From the NCBI GenBank assembly GCA_036365455.1, contig JAWQUS010000008.1, forward strand, positions 12,073,501 to 12,137,500: DNA of 64,000 bases, given 5' to 3'. The position numbers were made by a program, and so were the translations under genes. The stretch's first letter is position 1; each line of letters starts with the position of its first letter. Origin of the DNA: Macrosoma leucophasiata. Its lineage: Eukaryota > Arthropoda > Insecta > Lepidoptera > Hedylidae. Under the pieces are notes generated by a model, which searched no databases, was not told the DNA's origin, and saw only the letters and a program-made list of their open reading frames with translations. Below, piece by piece: positions 23,901-38,900 of the stretch.

Positions 23901-26900
23901 TGACGGCCACGTCGCCACCCGACACACGCGCCTATCGCAATCGTATTATGACCTCTATCCATAGTAAATTGACTTTAGGTGTTAAGTAAGGGCCACAAAT
24001 GCGCATGTTGCTGGCTTATCTTAAACCTAGGTAACTTATCGTCTTAAGACCTATTTTGCTATTTTATATAACATTACAATGCGGCGGACGTGACGGTAGC
24101 GCTCGCAGCCAGCGATAGGGTGACAACCACGTCGCCACCCATAACACGCACATAGTCGCAATCGTATTATGACCTCTATCCATTGTAATAGGTTGGGGAA
24201 AAAGTCTTTTCGCATTCTAATATGTATGAACTTGTAATAAAATATCTTTGGCTGTAGTATTTGTATCTGGCTGGTTTTGGTATCATTGAAAGTTAACATT
24301 TTAAAGAACATAATTCCAAATTCAAATTAGGCAAATGTGTGATTTTCATTTATTTTTCGTACTGTCAAGATGAGTGAATCTAATGAAGAAATTCGATACA
24401 TTTTAAAATTTTACTACAAAAAACGTAAAAATGCAACGCAAGCCGCGAAAAAAATTTGCGATGTTTATGGACCTAGTGCAGTGTCTGTGAGAGTAGCACA
24501 AATTTGGTTTAAGCGTTTTCAATCCGGAAATTTTGATGTCGAAGATGCACCTCGCTCTGGTCGCCCTATTACGGATAAAATGGATGCCATTTTTGAAAAA
24601 GTGGAGCAAGATCGACATATCAGTAGTTATGACGTAAGGCATTATTCATTATGAGCTATTACCACCAGGCAGGACTATCGATTCTGAACTCTACTGCGAA
24701 CAACTGATGAGATTAAAGCAAGAAGTTGAGAGAAAGCGGCCGGAATTGATCAACAGAAGGGGTGTGGTATTTCATCATGATAACGCTAGACCTCACACAT
24801 CTATAGCCACTCAGCAAAAATTAAGAGAGTTTGGCTGGGAGGTGTTAATGCATCCGCCGTATAGTCCTGACCTTGCACCTTCAGATTTCCACCTGTTTCG
24901 ATCTCTTCAGAATTCTTTATGTAATGTTAGGTTAACATCACGAGAGGACTGCCAAATCCACTTGTCGCGGTATTTTGATGAGAAGTCCCAAAATTTTTAT
25001 AGCAATGGGATCATGTCCCTACCTACAAGATGGCAAAAGGTTATCGAACAAAATGGTACATACATACTTTAGTTAAATTTAAATAAACTGTATAAAAAAA
25101 TGTTTTGAATTATCTTAGAAAATGCGAAGAAACTTTTTCCCCAACCTAATAAATTGACTAGAGATGTAGTTTATGTAAGGACGTCTCTAACGCACGCGTG
25201 TTTTTTTAGCCTAGATAACTCGTTGTTTGAAGAACTTTTAAGAGATTGTTTTTATTTTTAATGATCAAATTGGTATGTAATATTGAATATCCAAAATGCA
25301 GTTTAATATTTTCCTAAGAATTATTAATTATAAGAAGTAAATAGCCTACCATTATTCTATATCGATGAAGTTAAAATAAATTCATTATAGCATATTTCAG
25401 CACAATAAAAACATTTGTACACTGAGTGAGTTTTTATGAATAAATATAACCCATTTGGTGACATGTGTCACCAAAGTCCCTATATTGATGGAAAAAATTG
25501 AGTGACACATTTTTAACGCTTATAGCGAATGAATGACAATGTATTTTGTAATTAGAATAATTAAATACAAATGGCACGAATTTGATGTTCAGGATTCTTA
25601 CTATTGCTTGTTAATATTACAACAAACGCATTCACGGGACTGGTGAATGGTAAGAGCTACTCTTGAATTCAAATAAATACATAGATATCTTTTTTCATCA
25701 TTTAATTTCTTACTAATTGATATTGTACTGAGGTTCCAATGTTAGGTTTATGTCTTAATCGAATGCAGCGACACTTCAAGAGTAACATCCTATATGTGAA
25801 CACAGATTATTGAAACTTACAAACTCAACATATGTACAAAGTCTATAGATACACAAATGCATATCAAATACTGGACTAAAACTATTGTGGACCCACGTGA
25901 AATAGGATCAAAGTTTATTCATATGACGAGCCAAATATTTAGAAAATATACACACATGATGTAGCTCTTTTAATTTAAATTCTACCACGTAAGTTTACAC
26001 CAGCTTGGCACCGGAACATTATAATATAAGCGTTAGATACACACATAATTTGAAATAGTTACATACATACATTACAGTTGTCTATCACACAGCTTGTAAG
26101 CTTCCTATTTAGCTTTTATTCCGAGTCATCACTAACAGAATGTTGGAAACATTGAAAAAGTCTTATGTTCTAAAAAATGTAAGCAAATGTAGATTTTTTT
26201 CCGTTTCAGGTGATAAACTGTGTTGCTTAAAATTAGATATTAGTATGTATGGACACGTTTGTCATTTTAACTTAAATATTACTCGAGGAATGGAATAAAT
26301 TACAAAAAATAATAAAACAAGTAGTAAGTAATAACAAAACTGTTTTATACGCACCGTACTGTTCTCCGTTGCGGGCGTGGGCGAATCCTCGGCCTTCTTG
26401 AGACTACCGGGCGACGGACTCTCAGTGGTCCCATTACCCGATTTCTTCTTGACAAGCTGCTCCGCCGACTTGATCTCATCCAGCGTGACTCCCTGAGTGG
26501 ACCGCCGCGTCTCCCGGACACGCTTTGCATGAGCCTTCCGCTGAGTTTCACTCTCCTCGTCACGAACCGGAGGTACGAACGACCTACACAAAACATCAGT
26601 TACACCCTTACCACCCTTTTCGTTCGACGGTAAACAAATATTAAAGCACAAATCAGTTGAATATGATAAAACTAAACATGCAACAGTTAATTATACCTTT
26701 TTTTATATGCATGCACACAATAAAATTTAATGATATACTGCAAATAATATAACGTCCGAGCAAAACAACGGACTAAGCTCTACTATAAAACATAGATCTC
26801 ACATAGATAATTAATTTGCTTGAACATAGGACAGTACATTTTTGATTAAGTGATTCAGTTCAGATTTTACTCAGACAATAAAGAAGAAAGACTTCTCGGT

Positions 26901-29900
26901 GTAGTGGTTTACACATATAATAGGTAACACGAGACTGCTCTAGTATTATAAAACATGATATAGTCAATAATACTAATATGAATTAAACTACTAATATAAT
27001 ATAATATCACATACTAGGTTGAGGTTTACATATAAAAATGCAGAATATTTATAAAAATATATAAAAAGCATACGATTATAGCAAAATGTGGACAAAATTT
27101 AGTATTCTAAGTCTGCCTCATCTTTTAGGAACACACTTGGAAATCACAGTTCACAAATAATATGTATGTAAATAAAGCATACCAATCTTCGTGTAAAAAG
27201 TAACGTGTGTGTTCAAACTCGGACTATCATACACTTTCAGAAGAAATTATCAGTTCTAATAAAACTTTGTTGTCTTAAAAATAATTAACAAATTTTACTT
27301 CATACAATGGAATGCTGACCTTCTTAACTAAGACGAATACAATTTCAGTTATTCAAAACTTTAAGGAGAAAATGTGAAAGATAGCAGATGTTTCTGAAAT
27401 GTTTGGAGCCACATCCCGATCTTTGTACAGTATGAATAATAACAGTCTAATTGAACCTTAACAGTTTTCACAAAAACACATTAATAAACAGCAACACTAG
27501 CGAAGATACGCAAAAAAATATCGGATTACTAAATTACAAATATTTTTTTTCTTTCTCATATAATATACTTTATTTAATTTTATCTATAAATCCTTGAAAT
27601 ATTTAATATCTTTAGACATCAGCATGTCCATGTCTTTATATTGATACAAAGACCGGGCCCAGGATCAAAACAACTCATTTTCTTTGTTACTCTTACATCC
27701 AGTAAATATATTAAACTATCTAATAACACGACGAACTATTTTTATAGTCCGAGTTTCAAGTCCATTCTACCGAGAAGTATAATGAAACCAGTGTTCAAGC
27801 AAATGAAACTACAAGAGCGTGGGTACTTGAAGAAATTCTTGAATATGTTCCCGGGCGACAGTTTTGTTGGCGTGGTGGAACTGGGCGTCGAATTGCTACT
27901 GTTCGACTCTACGCTCTCCGAGGAGCTGCCATATACACATATACCAGTTAACAATGTCACAATATAACTAGTAAATGTCTTACACTTTATTTTCAAATGT
28001 TAGTGTATCAGATCAAAAGTTGAAAAAATTATTGTCCGTTAGAAATGTTATAGACGCGACGCCGACGCGCATTTATGTGATGACACTCGATATGACATGC
28101 GTCACAGCCTACTATTATATTTAATGCCACCGGTGAACTCTGTTTTGGCAGATATCAAATAGTGAGGTACACTAATAGTCGAATTTCAATGACATTGATA
28201 ATTGATTATTATAACAAACAAATATAAATCAAGTTGAGTTATACATTTAAGTAAATATAAAAATCGTATCAATCATGTTCAGTACGCAATACTGACAGAT
28301 ACTGAAAATTGGCAAAACAGACATCACTCGGGGAATTAAATATCGTTACATATTTCTCTACATTCTATCTGAGAATTTAGCTGACACAATTTGGATATTT
28401 TTAACCAAACATCATTGTTTTCTTTGCAGTCCACGTAGGAAGGCAGTTTCCTACTAAAAACAACCAAAACAGTTCATGTAACTAAAGTCTTAGGCCATGT
28501 TGCTGATTGAACCATGAGTTTTGATGCATACCATATCGTAGATTTTGTCTGTGTCGCATCTATATATTATTATGTAGGTGGGCGCTTAGACTTAGTCTTC
28601 TAGTAGCACAGCAGTGTATCAGACAAATACGAAAAATAGTGAAGTTGTTAATATTATATTTATTTACAACTGTAATGGTCTTGTATCTCAAAATGTAGGG
28701 GATACGAATCTAGGTCACCTATCCGTCCATCCTATCCAGATCTACACCTATCCGTTTACCGAATGAAACATTGTTTTTGTCAAATTTCATACATAAACAA
28801 ACACGCCTTACTATTATATGTATTATAACATATCAAAATATGTCCATAGCTATCATTAGTAAACCAATCAAATGTGTTTGAAATTAGAAGTTTTAAACAT
28901 ATAAAATAGGTGTATGAGGTTAATTGGTAAACAGATCAGTGCAGTCACCTTTATTTACTTACCTGTTTACACCTGATTGCCAGGTAGCGATGAATGTAAA
29001 TACGTAGGCCATCGACTAAGGAACCAATAGACACCTTATGTAGGGCGAACGGTTTCTGTCAACGCATACGCTAAATCTAGCTGATATTATCCGCCATCTT
29101 AAAATGTTCATTTAATACCAACCACTTCCGTAATCTGAGAGTACATAAAATTTTCAAAAATAAAACGAATAAAAAAAACATAAGTTCCCGAGTTGTAGTG
29201 TGAGATGGTGCAGTAAAATCACTAACACTTCTAATTTGAAGAAAAGGATGGTATTTGTTTTCACCGGTCAATATTATAATACACATAATAAATCAATAAA
29301 TAATACAGAATAATATTCATGGTAGCTCAAATTACGCTGGTCGTGATTTGTTCTTGGACGTATTAAAAAAATTGATATCTCTTTTCTTCGTATGCACGTA
29401 ATTCGCTATTTCGTTTTTTCATAGACGTCATGAGCATTGTCAATAATTGACATTACAGACGGATGGAACTCTAGGGAGGCTCTTAAAGTCTTATCGATAT
29501 AGTCGATATAATTGGGGAAAGTGGGGTAAATTGATGGAGCAAGGATTATGGGATAATTTCCATATATAAAATTCTCGTGTCACAATGTTAGTTAACATAC
29601 TTCTCTGAAACGGCTTTACCGATTCTCATAAAATTTTGTGTGCCTATTGGGTAGGTCTGAGAATGGGCCAACACCAATTTTTCATACCTGTACGAGCCAA
29701 TATTGCTCATACAGCATTTTTAATGTTAATTACCTAATTAAGCCAGTCGTAGCTTGATAACATAACATAACGTACGCGAGTCATTGTATTTCACAACAAA
29801 AAGTGCGACACAATAAATATTCTACTATAACCTTTTAACGTTGGTTTACTTGGTGTGAACTCCTAACAACATTAACCTACAACAGAGGGTACTGTCTACG

Positions 29901-32900
29901 GCAGAAACCCCAACAATATCCCTAAGTAATAAGGGTGATTCTAGGCAAATATTTTTTTTCGATTTCTTGGACATACTTACTTTTTTTATACCTAGGCGAT
30001 AGAAGCTCGTCGGGGCAGCTAGAATTTATTAGGTTTTTTTTTCCAGTTTTAATAAGGGTTCTTAGGGTTCCGCAGTAAACAAGAAACCCTTACAGTTTCG
30101 CCATGTCCGTCTGTCTGTCTGTCCGTTGTCCTGTCGCGGTTGAGCGCAAAAACTATTGGCACTAGAGATTTGAAATTTGGCACAAGTATAGGTATACCTT
30201 AATCGCGAAGAAAATGTGAAATTTTATTAATATGATTTTAATTTACTACGACCTCTCTGATTTTATTTTATAATATTCGCTGTATGTATTTTTAAATTTT
30301 TAATGACTTTTCTTATGTAGGTATCTAAAAAAATTTAGATACTTATCCAAAATAAAAACATTTTCTTTATTTTTTTCTCGTATTATATTATTACGAAAAT
30401 CTGTTAACAATATAGTCCCATTTCCTCAGCAGTTCATAAAACATTGCCATATTTCGATATAAACGAAGTTTGTTAGTCATCCCTATGATTTTGAAATATT
30501 ATGATTTTAAGAATTAGAACGCAACGTCCCACTTTGTCTGCCTTCAGGCAGTTGACAGAACGAATTGTATGCAATAAATTGAACATTCTCAGTCTATAGG
30601 AAGGCTGGTTGGTCTGTGACGTAGGCAATACATGATAGACCTATTTTATATGTTTAAAACTTTAAGTTTCAAACACATATTATTGCAAATTGGTAAAACT
30701 TGCTAAAAATTTTTTTTTTATTTTATGAACGTATTTTGATAGGCAATACATGCAAAACGTGTTTGTGTATGTATGAATTTGATTTAAAAAAAATGTTTAA
30801 TTTGGTAAACAGATAGTTGAAGGTCGACCAAGATTCGGATCCTTGACTCATATGTCAGTTTAAAAAAATGTAATGATTTTTCTACTCTTCGCAAATATAT
30901 TCTTGGTTGTTTTATTTTTTTCTATATTAATATTATTATATTTCTTTTGAAACCTTATAGCCCAATACACGTTTATGTTTCAAAATTTAAATGGAAATAC
31001 CTAAATATTTAACTAAATAGATTACATTCATAACACATTACAGCTTTCACTACATTAACAAGATTTTTTACATATTTTACTAAAAACACTACCAAACGAA
31101 TGACAATTTTAGATTGAAATTGTTTAGTTGATCAATTTAAAATACTAAGAAAATTGTGTATTCCAGTCCCCAATTTAAAAAATAACTACGGGAAAATATC
31201 AGGGTTAAACCGCGCTTTTACCTCATCGTAAAATTGTGTATTCTGATCTCTTTTATAACGCTTTTAATATTTTATTTGTAACGAAGGTGGCAAACAGGCA
31301 TGCAGCTCACATGGATGTTAACTGATGATTGAAGCCTACACAAAAACCAGAAGTCAAAATGCAGATGCGTTGCCACCCCTGAGACCTAAGTTGTTATGTC
31401 TCTGTGACAGTTATTACAGAACCATAAATTACCATCTAATGATCTAACACGATAGTGCTGAAAACTACTATTTGGCGGCAGAGAGATTAGATAACGCAGT
31501 GGTACCTACGCCCTCAAGGTCCTATATTGAAACTCTAACACGAGTAATTCTAATGTATTAATTAATACGCCAAATATATTATGTATCCGCTAATTAATTG
31601 TATATTGATTTTAACACCAACATTATTTACATCAAAACAAAATATCCGTATTTAAAAACATGAATTACTGCAAGTTCCTTCAACATTAAGTCGTTTTTAT
31701 GGAGTGGAATACTACTTAAATAAATAATCTCAATCCGCAATCGCCATATATATTTCTGCCAATACCATAATTACCACTTATTACAGGGTTCACTAGGGGT
31801 AGTGTAAATAATATTTGAAAAACGTTAGACGTATCGCAACCACCATATCGGCAAGAAATAATCGCAATCACAGCCATTATTAATAATTCCCGCACAAATT
31901 TCAATGTCACAAACTCTAAAGGATAAAATGAAATTGTAACAACAGTTAGCACACTGATAAAAAAAAATATTTCTTGCACTGTCTTGCGCTATTAGGCCTT
32001 GTATCTACTTGGCTACTTTGACGCGCGACACGTGACGCTCAACAAGTTCGGCAACATTGCCACTTGGCGGGCTACATGATGTGCGGCTTGTCATTTGTTT
32101 CACAATGTATCCGTGTAACATTCAGTGGAGCATGAGGGATGCGCAGCAATGCTTGTTGCTGCGAAGATGTTGCGCAGGACTTACAAATGTGTAGACAGAC
32201 AACCAAGTTAAACAAAAGTTGCGCTCTTACTTTCAGCATATTGAGCATTGTGTCCCGCGCCAAATGTGCCCCAGTGAATTTAGGCTTTATCGTAATTTGT
32301 TCTATCTGCAATTGGTAGTATTTGACACCAGATATTTTGTCTATTATATTTTAAGAAACCTTATTTTTATACTTTTTATAAATTGAATTATCTTGCATTT
32401 AATTAAGTTTCTCAATAAAAGTAGACAAAAATTATCTCTTTTATATAATATAATGTAAGAAAAATAATGTGTCCAGCTACTATCAAAGAAGATGGTTGCG
32501 TTACTTCTATGAATAGTTGGGACACTACAGATAAAACATAATACTAACCTCCGGACAGTGGTCTGGGTAGTGGTGTTGGTCGGATTCGCATTAGCTGTAG
32601 TAGTCGATGGTGTGGTCCATGTATTTGCATCACGCTCCCGTCGTTCCGTTGGATTTATTCTACACACATACACAAATATTAGAAAGTCAATTTGTAAGTC
32701 CATAGCACCGCCGTTCTATCTCTAAAAGACCGATATGTGACATTCGAGAGACATTGACAACGCACTTTCGTACTGTGTATGAAAGACGTTTATCTCTAAC
32801 AGTCAGTTAATTAAACACCACGACACCTTTTTAAAACGTTTTCAGTTCTTATGCATTCATCATAACTCATAGCAACTCATCAGTCTTTAATTTACAAATG

Positions 32901-35900
32901 TCACGTAACGGACTTTGAGATAAGAAAACGGCGCAGTAAAGAAACAAACGTACTATGGAGGTTTGTATTTGAATAAACAAAAAGTATTGTTTGAGTATTT
33001 GTATTTTAATAATATCATGCTAAATTTATAAATACAAAAAAAAGTTTAAAAGATATGTAGTTTGTACCAAATTTTACTCATCTGATTATGCAAATACAAA
33101 CAAAATGTGTAATCGGTATTATGAGAAATAAAAATATAGTCAAAATAATACGTCATCAAATGATATTTATAAAACTACATTAAACATTCAAAATCAATAA
33201 TATGCATGTTATCTACCACATATAACGGACCTAACAATGAGACATTGACTGACAAATTTATAAATAACTATTTTTATTGTGTAGAGAATTGTTCTACTCG
33301 TAATCCTATAATTTTTGGAGGTGATTTTTTTCTTCTAACATGGCCTTTGTTATTTTTTCTAGAATAGGTTAACCGTGTTTGTAAGAATTAACAGCATTGA
33401 ATCAAATCTTATTTATGTATACAGGAGCGCGATTTGGCATAAAACATAGAGCAACACGGGCCACCGGCCACGGCCACGAGACCGGAGGGGAGTAACCATA
33501 GCGCTTATTACCGATGCAAGACAGTCTGTCATTTTTTGCGGGGGGAAATGCGAGTGACACACACTCACACTACAAAAAACGTCTATTTCTGCGATACTCA
33601 CACCTTAACTTTAACAAAATACATAAACAATTTCACGCACACATTTAAACATCTAGGCGACAGGCATAGGCCCACTTGGGCTTGTACTTTGAGAGAGGGG
33701 AAAGCCTGCATATGCCTTCTCCCCTGCGGTCCGCCGCGACCGGTGGCCCGCGTTGCTCTATGGCATAAAAGGATGATTCTCTCGACCCTGCTAGTCATAT
33801 CTAGCAGACGCATGGGTCGGTGAATCACGGATTGATGATGCAGATACCATATAACATTTACGAATATTTGTGCATTTTCGACAATCCGTTCTCGATATTA
33901 TCCATAAATAAGTCAATAAAATTAAATATAATTGCAAATAAACACAACATACTTACATATTAAAATATAGTAATATACTGTTATATTTACCTTTGTAAAA
34001 ACAGAGATTGTAAACATATAAATAACTTCCACGAGTAATTACATAAATAAGAGCATTAAAGCAAACATGGCAGACATATTAGGAACACATTAAAATGCCG
34101 ATAGATTAAATGTTTAGTTTAATTGTTGTTATTTTATGACATCGGATACGTCTCAGATAAATGCCAGCTTATTTGATAACTACAAGAGCTATAATTTTTT
34201 TTTTAATTACCATTTTTTGAAAAATTTTTGCATCTTATGAAATTTAAAGTTTTAAATATGTACAAGTTATGCGGTTATACAGTTTAAAACCGTACGAACA
34301 AGGAAAAATACTCTCATTTTTCTTTATTGGTGGTAGAGTTCCTTAAACAGGGTATTTCGATGGCAGCCGTTATTTCGGACAAATAGATATACAAAGTCCT
34401 CAGAAAAGTTCTACTCGCAATTTGAACTATTATTTGCTCGTCACATTCATTAAATAACAAAACTCTTTTCTTATTTGGTCTAATTCAAGCAGATATTTAT
34501 GGTCTGCCATAACTATTTAAACTCTGTGCAATATCCCCCATACAATACCGGTCTATTACCACCGAATTGTGGGACTGTAGGACGCATGACATCTGCCTTC
34601 TCAGGTCAATAAACCACTAGAATATTAATGAAACGTACAGCCAGCATTCATATGAAACGCAAACCGAATGGATACGATATAAATGATCGCAGCACCTGAT
34701 CTGAACGTCTTCGTTAGTACTGTCTGATGCATTGTTAGTAGCCTCTTGATGCTTTTTCCGCAACTCGACGGCGGTGTGAGGCAACGGCGGTATAGACGGG
34801 CACGACGACGCCTTTATGCGCGCCGTCACGTCGCGATACCGCTGATAGAAACTGTTCACACACACACAAGCATGCTACAAAACATATGTACAACATTTAT
34901 TGAGAACCATTAGCTTTTTCTGTATATCGTTAAGCGAAGCATGTTTTCCTTTCTTTATATTTCTGCTGTGATAAATAAAACCTATTTTTATTGTTATATT
35001 AATTGGAAAACCTTGTTTAGGTTAGAAGATATATGTTCAGTATCTACCGATTTTTAATAAATAAAAGTTTAAATTAACAAACATAAAATAATATCGACTA
35101 AAATCTTGAATAATGTTTTGTCTAGGTACTATCCATTCTATCGATACAAAACATTGTATATTCACTATCCGTCGTCTAATGGTTCTCAAAGTAAAACCTA
35201 CACCAATATAGGCTACTATAGACGATACAACCTACTGCGACTGCACTAAAACGTATCACATAACAGTTTGGCTAACTCAGAAACACTCAACTCATTCGGA
35301 GCCCTTCTGAATTTATCGAATCTGTTAACTAACAGGCTCACAACGTTGCCTTGCTCCCTAGTTCTGAAATCAACAGGTGGAATGTATAATCGATATTTTT
35401 AAATATAAGTTAGCACATTGTTATATGTTAGAGAGCATCCATTAATTTTTCGCGTCCTGCAGCATGAATTTACTTTTGTTCCATCCACTATAAAGTTTGC
35501 ATCATATTCAATATTATAAAATTAAATATTAATCATATTTTATATAGTACATATTATGTTCTAAAATCTGTAATTATTTAAATTTGACTATACCTATAGC
35601 CGCATACCGTAGATTGATCACTGACATATCTTATGCTTTTCAATTAAATGCACAGAATGTTTTCAATCTATATGAAAAACGATTTATATTTATATAAGAT
35701 TGAAAGATTGAATAAATATTTGACATGATTTAAGGTTCCGTGGCCAAGATAGGAGTGCAGCTCATGGAGCTATGGCGACTACAACGAATTCAAACTGTGA
35801 CTTAAGGCGTGATATCAAGGTTCTCCTCTGTTAATCCTGCGTCGAACATGTGTAAATTCTGATACCATATTCATAAAAGACAAGAAGAACATAAGAACAT

Positions 35901-38900
35901 AGATAAACCTATGCTGTCTCTGTGTATAATATTAATTAAATATTACATAAGTTTTTAATTCGTTGCTGATTGGCATCACTTGCGTGCCTTATTAGAAATT
36001 CCTATTTATATTAAATAACTCATATAGAATTTAGTCTATAATTACGCAGTCGGCTCGACGAAAAATTAGTTATTACGTTTGGCACTTTTTATACTTTTTG
36101 CTTTTTAACAATAAAAATCCATAGTTTACAAATGATTAATTTGTATACGATATACAGTTACCAACTCTATTGTTGTCAAAAATGTAAGTTGTCAGACATC
36201 AATACTACGGTAACAGGTAGGTAAAGGAATAATTTCGATCAGCCAAAACTTGTGAAAACACGTCCACCAAGAACGACTATCTATATACCTATTCGTCAGA
36301 ACCATTTTAAGATATCAAAATTGAACATGAACATTGGCTCGATATATTTTAGAGCTTCGCTCTATGTGACTCATCTCGTTCGGATACTGTAAAACTGATA
36401 CAATGTAATACATAATAAACACTTATCGTCGATGCAAACTATATGGAGCGTGGAGTTAACTTCAAGCCAACATAAAATATATTTCCAATTGAGTGTAGAT
36501 AATTTTATGTCATAATACTAAACATTATTACTGAATGATTTCGATTCATATTGTTATAGTTTATATTGCAAGAATGTCATGCTTAATAATACAAGTTTAT
36601 CAAGTAATTTGACGGATTGTTTATAACTTACGTCTTGTCGTTCTCAAAGCTGTGCGTTCTTCTTAGAATAGTATCGCTGTCGACGTTGTTGTTTGCGGGC
36701 TTGTTCTCTCCTGTAAGTAATATCACAACTTCAAATATTTGATGTTTTTCGCAGTTATTAGTACCTACCTATACATCGTGAAATTGTGGTGGTTGTTTTA
36801 CGGCAGCAAAATTCTTTTGTCTTGCTCTAGCAATAATTGTATTATCACAAAGGCTAACTAACCTCAATAGCAATCCTTCTTCATTGGAGGGACAGTGTAA
36901 CTTTCAAAAACTGTTTTCGGGTTCGTGCCCCACAGGTTTGGAAAGATGGCAAACAAGCAAGCAGCTCACATTGATGTTAAGTGATGACTGCAGCCTATAG
37001 AAGTCTACACAAAAACCAAAACTCAAAATGAAGACGCGTTGCCACCCCTGAGACCTATGTTGTTATGTCTCTGTGATAGTTATTATGGGGCCATAAATTA
37101 CCATCTAACCAATATTTTAATGATTGAATGATCTAAATCATTTTTCCTACGATCCGCTTTTATCATGAACAGTTGCGTCATAGAATCGGAAATAATAATA
37201 AAGTTCAGCACTTGACATGCTAGTTTATAGCACTATGATGTAATGCGGCATACATCGAATGAAGGAGCAACAATCGAATAATACTTGGTGTCAGAAACCG
37301 CATTTATGAGACTCGAGTATTAAATATATTATATATTTAGACAGTTCTTCAGCAAATATTTGAAATGCACGCACTGCCACATAATGGTTAGTCTTTTCTA
37401 TTTGTAATACTTTTACAATAAATACATGCGTTAACTGTGCAATTAATAGGAACGTTTTTGGTATACTTATTCATAAATTGTCTAATATAACTAATGGCTT
37501 TTAAGATATTATTATATTGACGCTTCAAAACGCTGTGAGTTAAAACAGCTCATATCAAATGGTGGCATATCATAACATCACCGCACTGCAATTCAAAAGT
37601 GTTCATCACCTTTATCCAACTTTATTATTACGGCAAGGAATGGATGATTGGTCGTATGACGTAGGTACTCACTCGTAGCGTCCGGTTGCCTGTTTCTGAA
37701 GGACGCTGATCTACGCCAAGATGGCGCCTCCTCGGCGTTCTCTTGTGGTTCCGTTGTTTCCGGCGAAGGCGCCCTTCCCTTCGGTGGTTTCCCCTCAGCT
37801 ATCTTTATGATCTCCGGCACCGGTGGTTTGTCTGTGATATGCCATTGCAAACGATGGAAGGTGAAAACGTGAAAACGCCCTTTTCGACTAATTTAATCGA
37901 ATATTTTACGATTGTAAAAATATTTAAAGAGTCAAGTTTATTTTTCAAATATCGAGGTCATAAATAGTAGAAATGGGCGCGTGATGTTACGATGACAAAC
38001 GAAAAATAGACGGTGTTATAGACATAATGATGCACATTGTAAATGTTTGCACTGACCGTTTACGATGTTATCCGTCTGTCCGGTGATCTGTAGTTCGACT
38101 CGCTTGACGTCGTGGCGTGGCGGGCTGCGTTTGCGTTTGTTGGTGTTGTTGTTGTTGTTATTGTTGTTAACCCTTCTCGGCGCCTTCAGCGACGCCTCCG
38201 CTAGCCACGACGACATTGACGGGTCCACTAAGTCCATGCACGTTTGCCCCTAAAATAATAACAAGTCATCAGACTTAACTGCCGCTATTATATGCACTAA
38301 GTACAAGACACTACACGCGATTGCAGTCCCTTTCATAATTGGACTACTCATGCATATAAATAATATATTGAGCAATATTTAATCGTCTTGTCATCTACTT
38401 TTTGGTATACTGATAACATAAACTGGGGGGTGAAGTTGGTTGATGTATGGGAGGGGTCTCGCTGCCGCCTCGTACTTTTATAGTTGGACCAATACGAGCT
38501 ATGGAGAGGGCTATGCTCAGAGTTTCTCTACGTGACAGGACTCGGGACGAAAATATCCGTAGAAGAATCAAGGTGACCGACATAACATAGTAAGTTGAAA
38601 TGGCAATGGGAAAGCCACATCGCTAATAGAACCAATAATCGATAGGTTGGAGAGGTTTTGAGTGGTGACCATAAAAAGAAGGATGCAGTACTTATGGTAT
38701 GCTACAAGATGGACCAACGACCTGATAAAGATAGCGAGGAGCCGTTGGTTGTATACAACCACTGACATAAATTGTTGTAGAAGTCTTTGATGGAGGATTA
38801 TGATCAACATTGGATGTCTATAGACAAATGATTACAACTATTATCAAATGGAACAGACAATCACTACATATTATTAAGTAAAGGCTCCCTATTTTCTCTG

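Larger units (their letters stand above)
26584..32548. other. Long MYPT intron
   Basis: Holds the candidate exon at 27813-27925, a Helitron-like 5' part near 29560-29700, a dispersed repeat near 30060-30190 and a repeat-A copy at about 31284-31530. The rest is AT-rich without supported genes. Confidence 0.55.

Noticed and set aside
23795..23989. Plus-strand frame of 64 codons
   Set aside because: Antisense to the RRPSWRL exon, whose phases fit MYPT.
31716..31979. Minus-strand hydrophobic 87-codon frame as a receptor fragment
   Set aside because: AT-rich composition alone gives Ile/Phe-rich translations; no motif is seen.
38395..38810. LINE fragment
   Set aside because: Weak resemblance only ([14 protein letters not shown]); no RT motif could be confirmed by eye.
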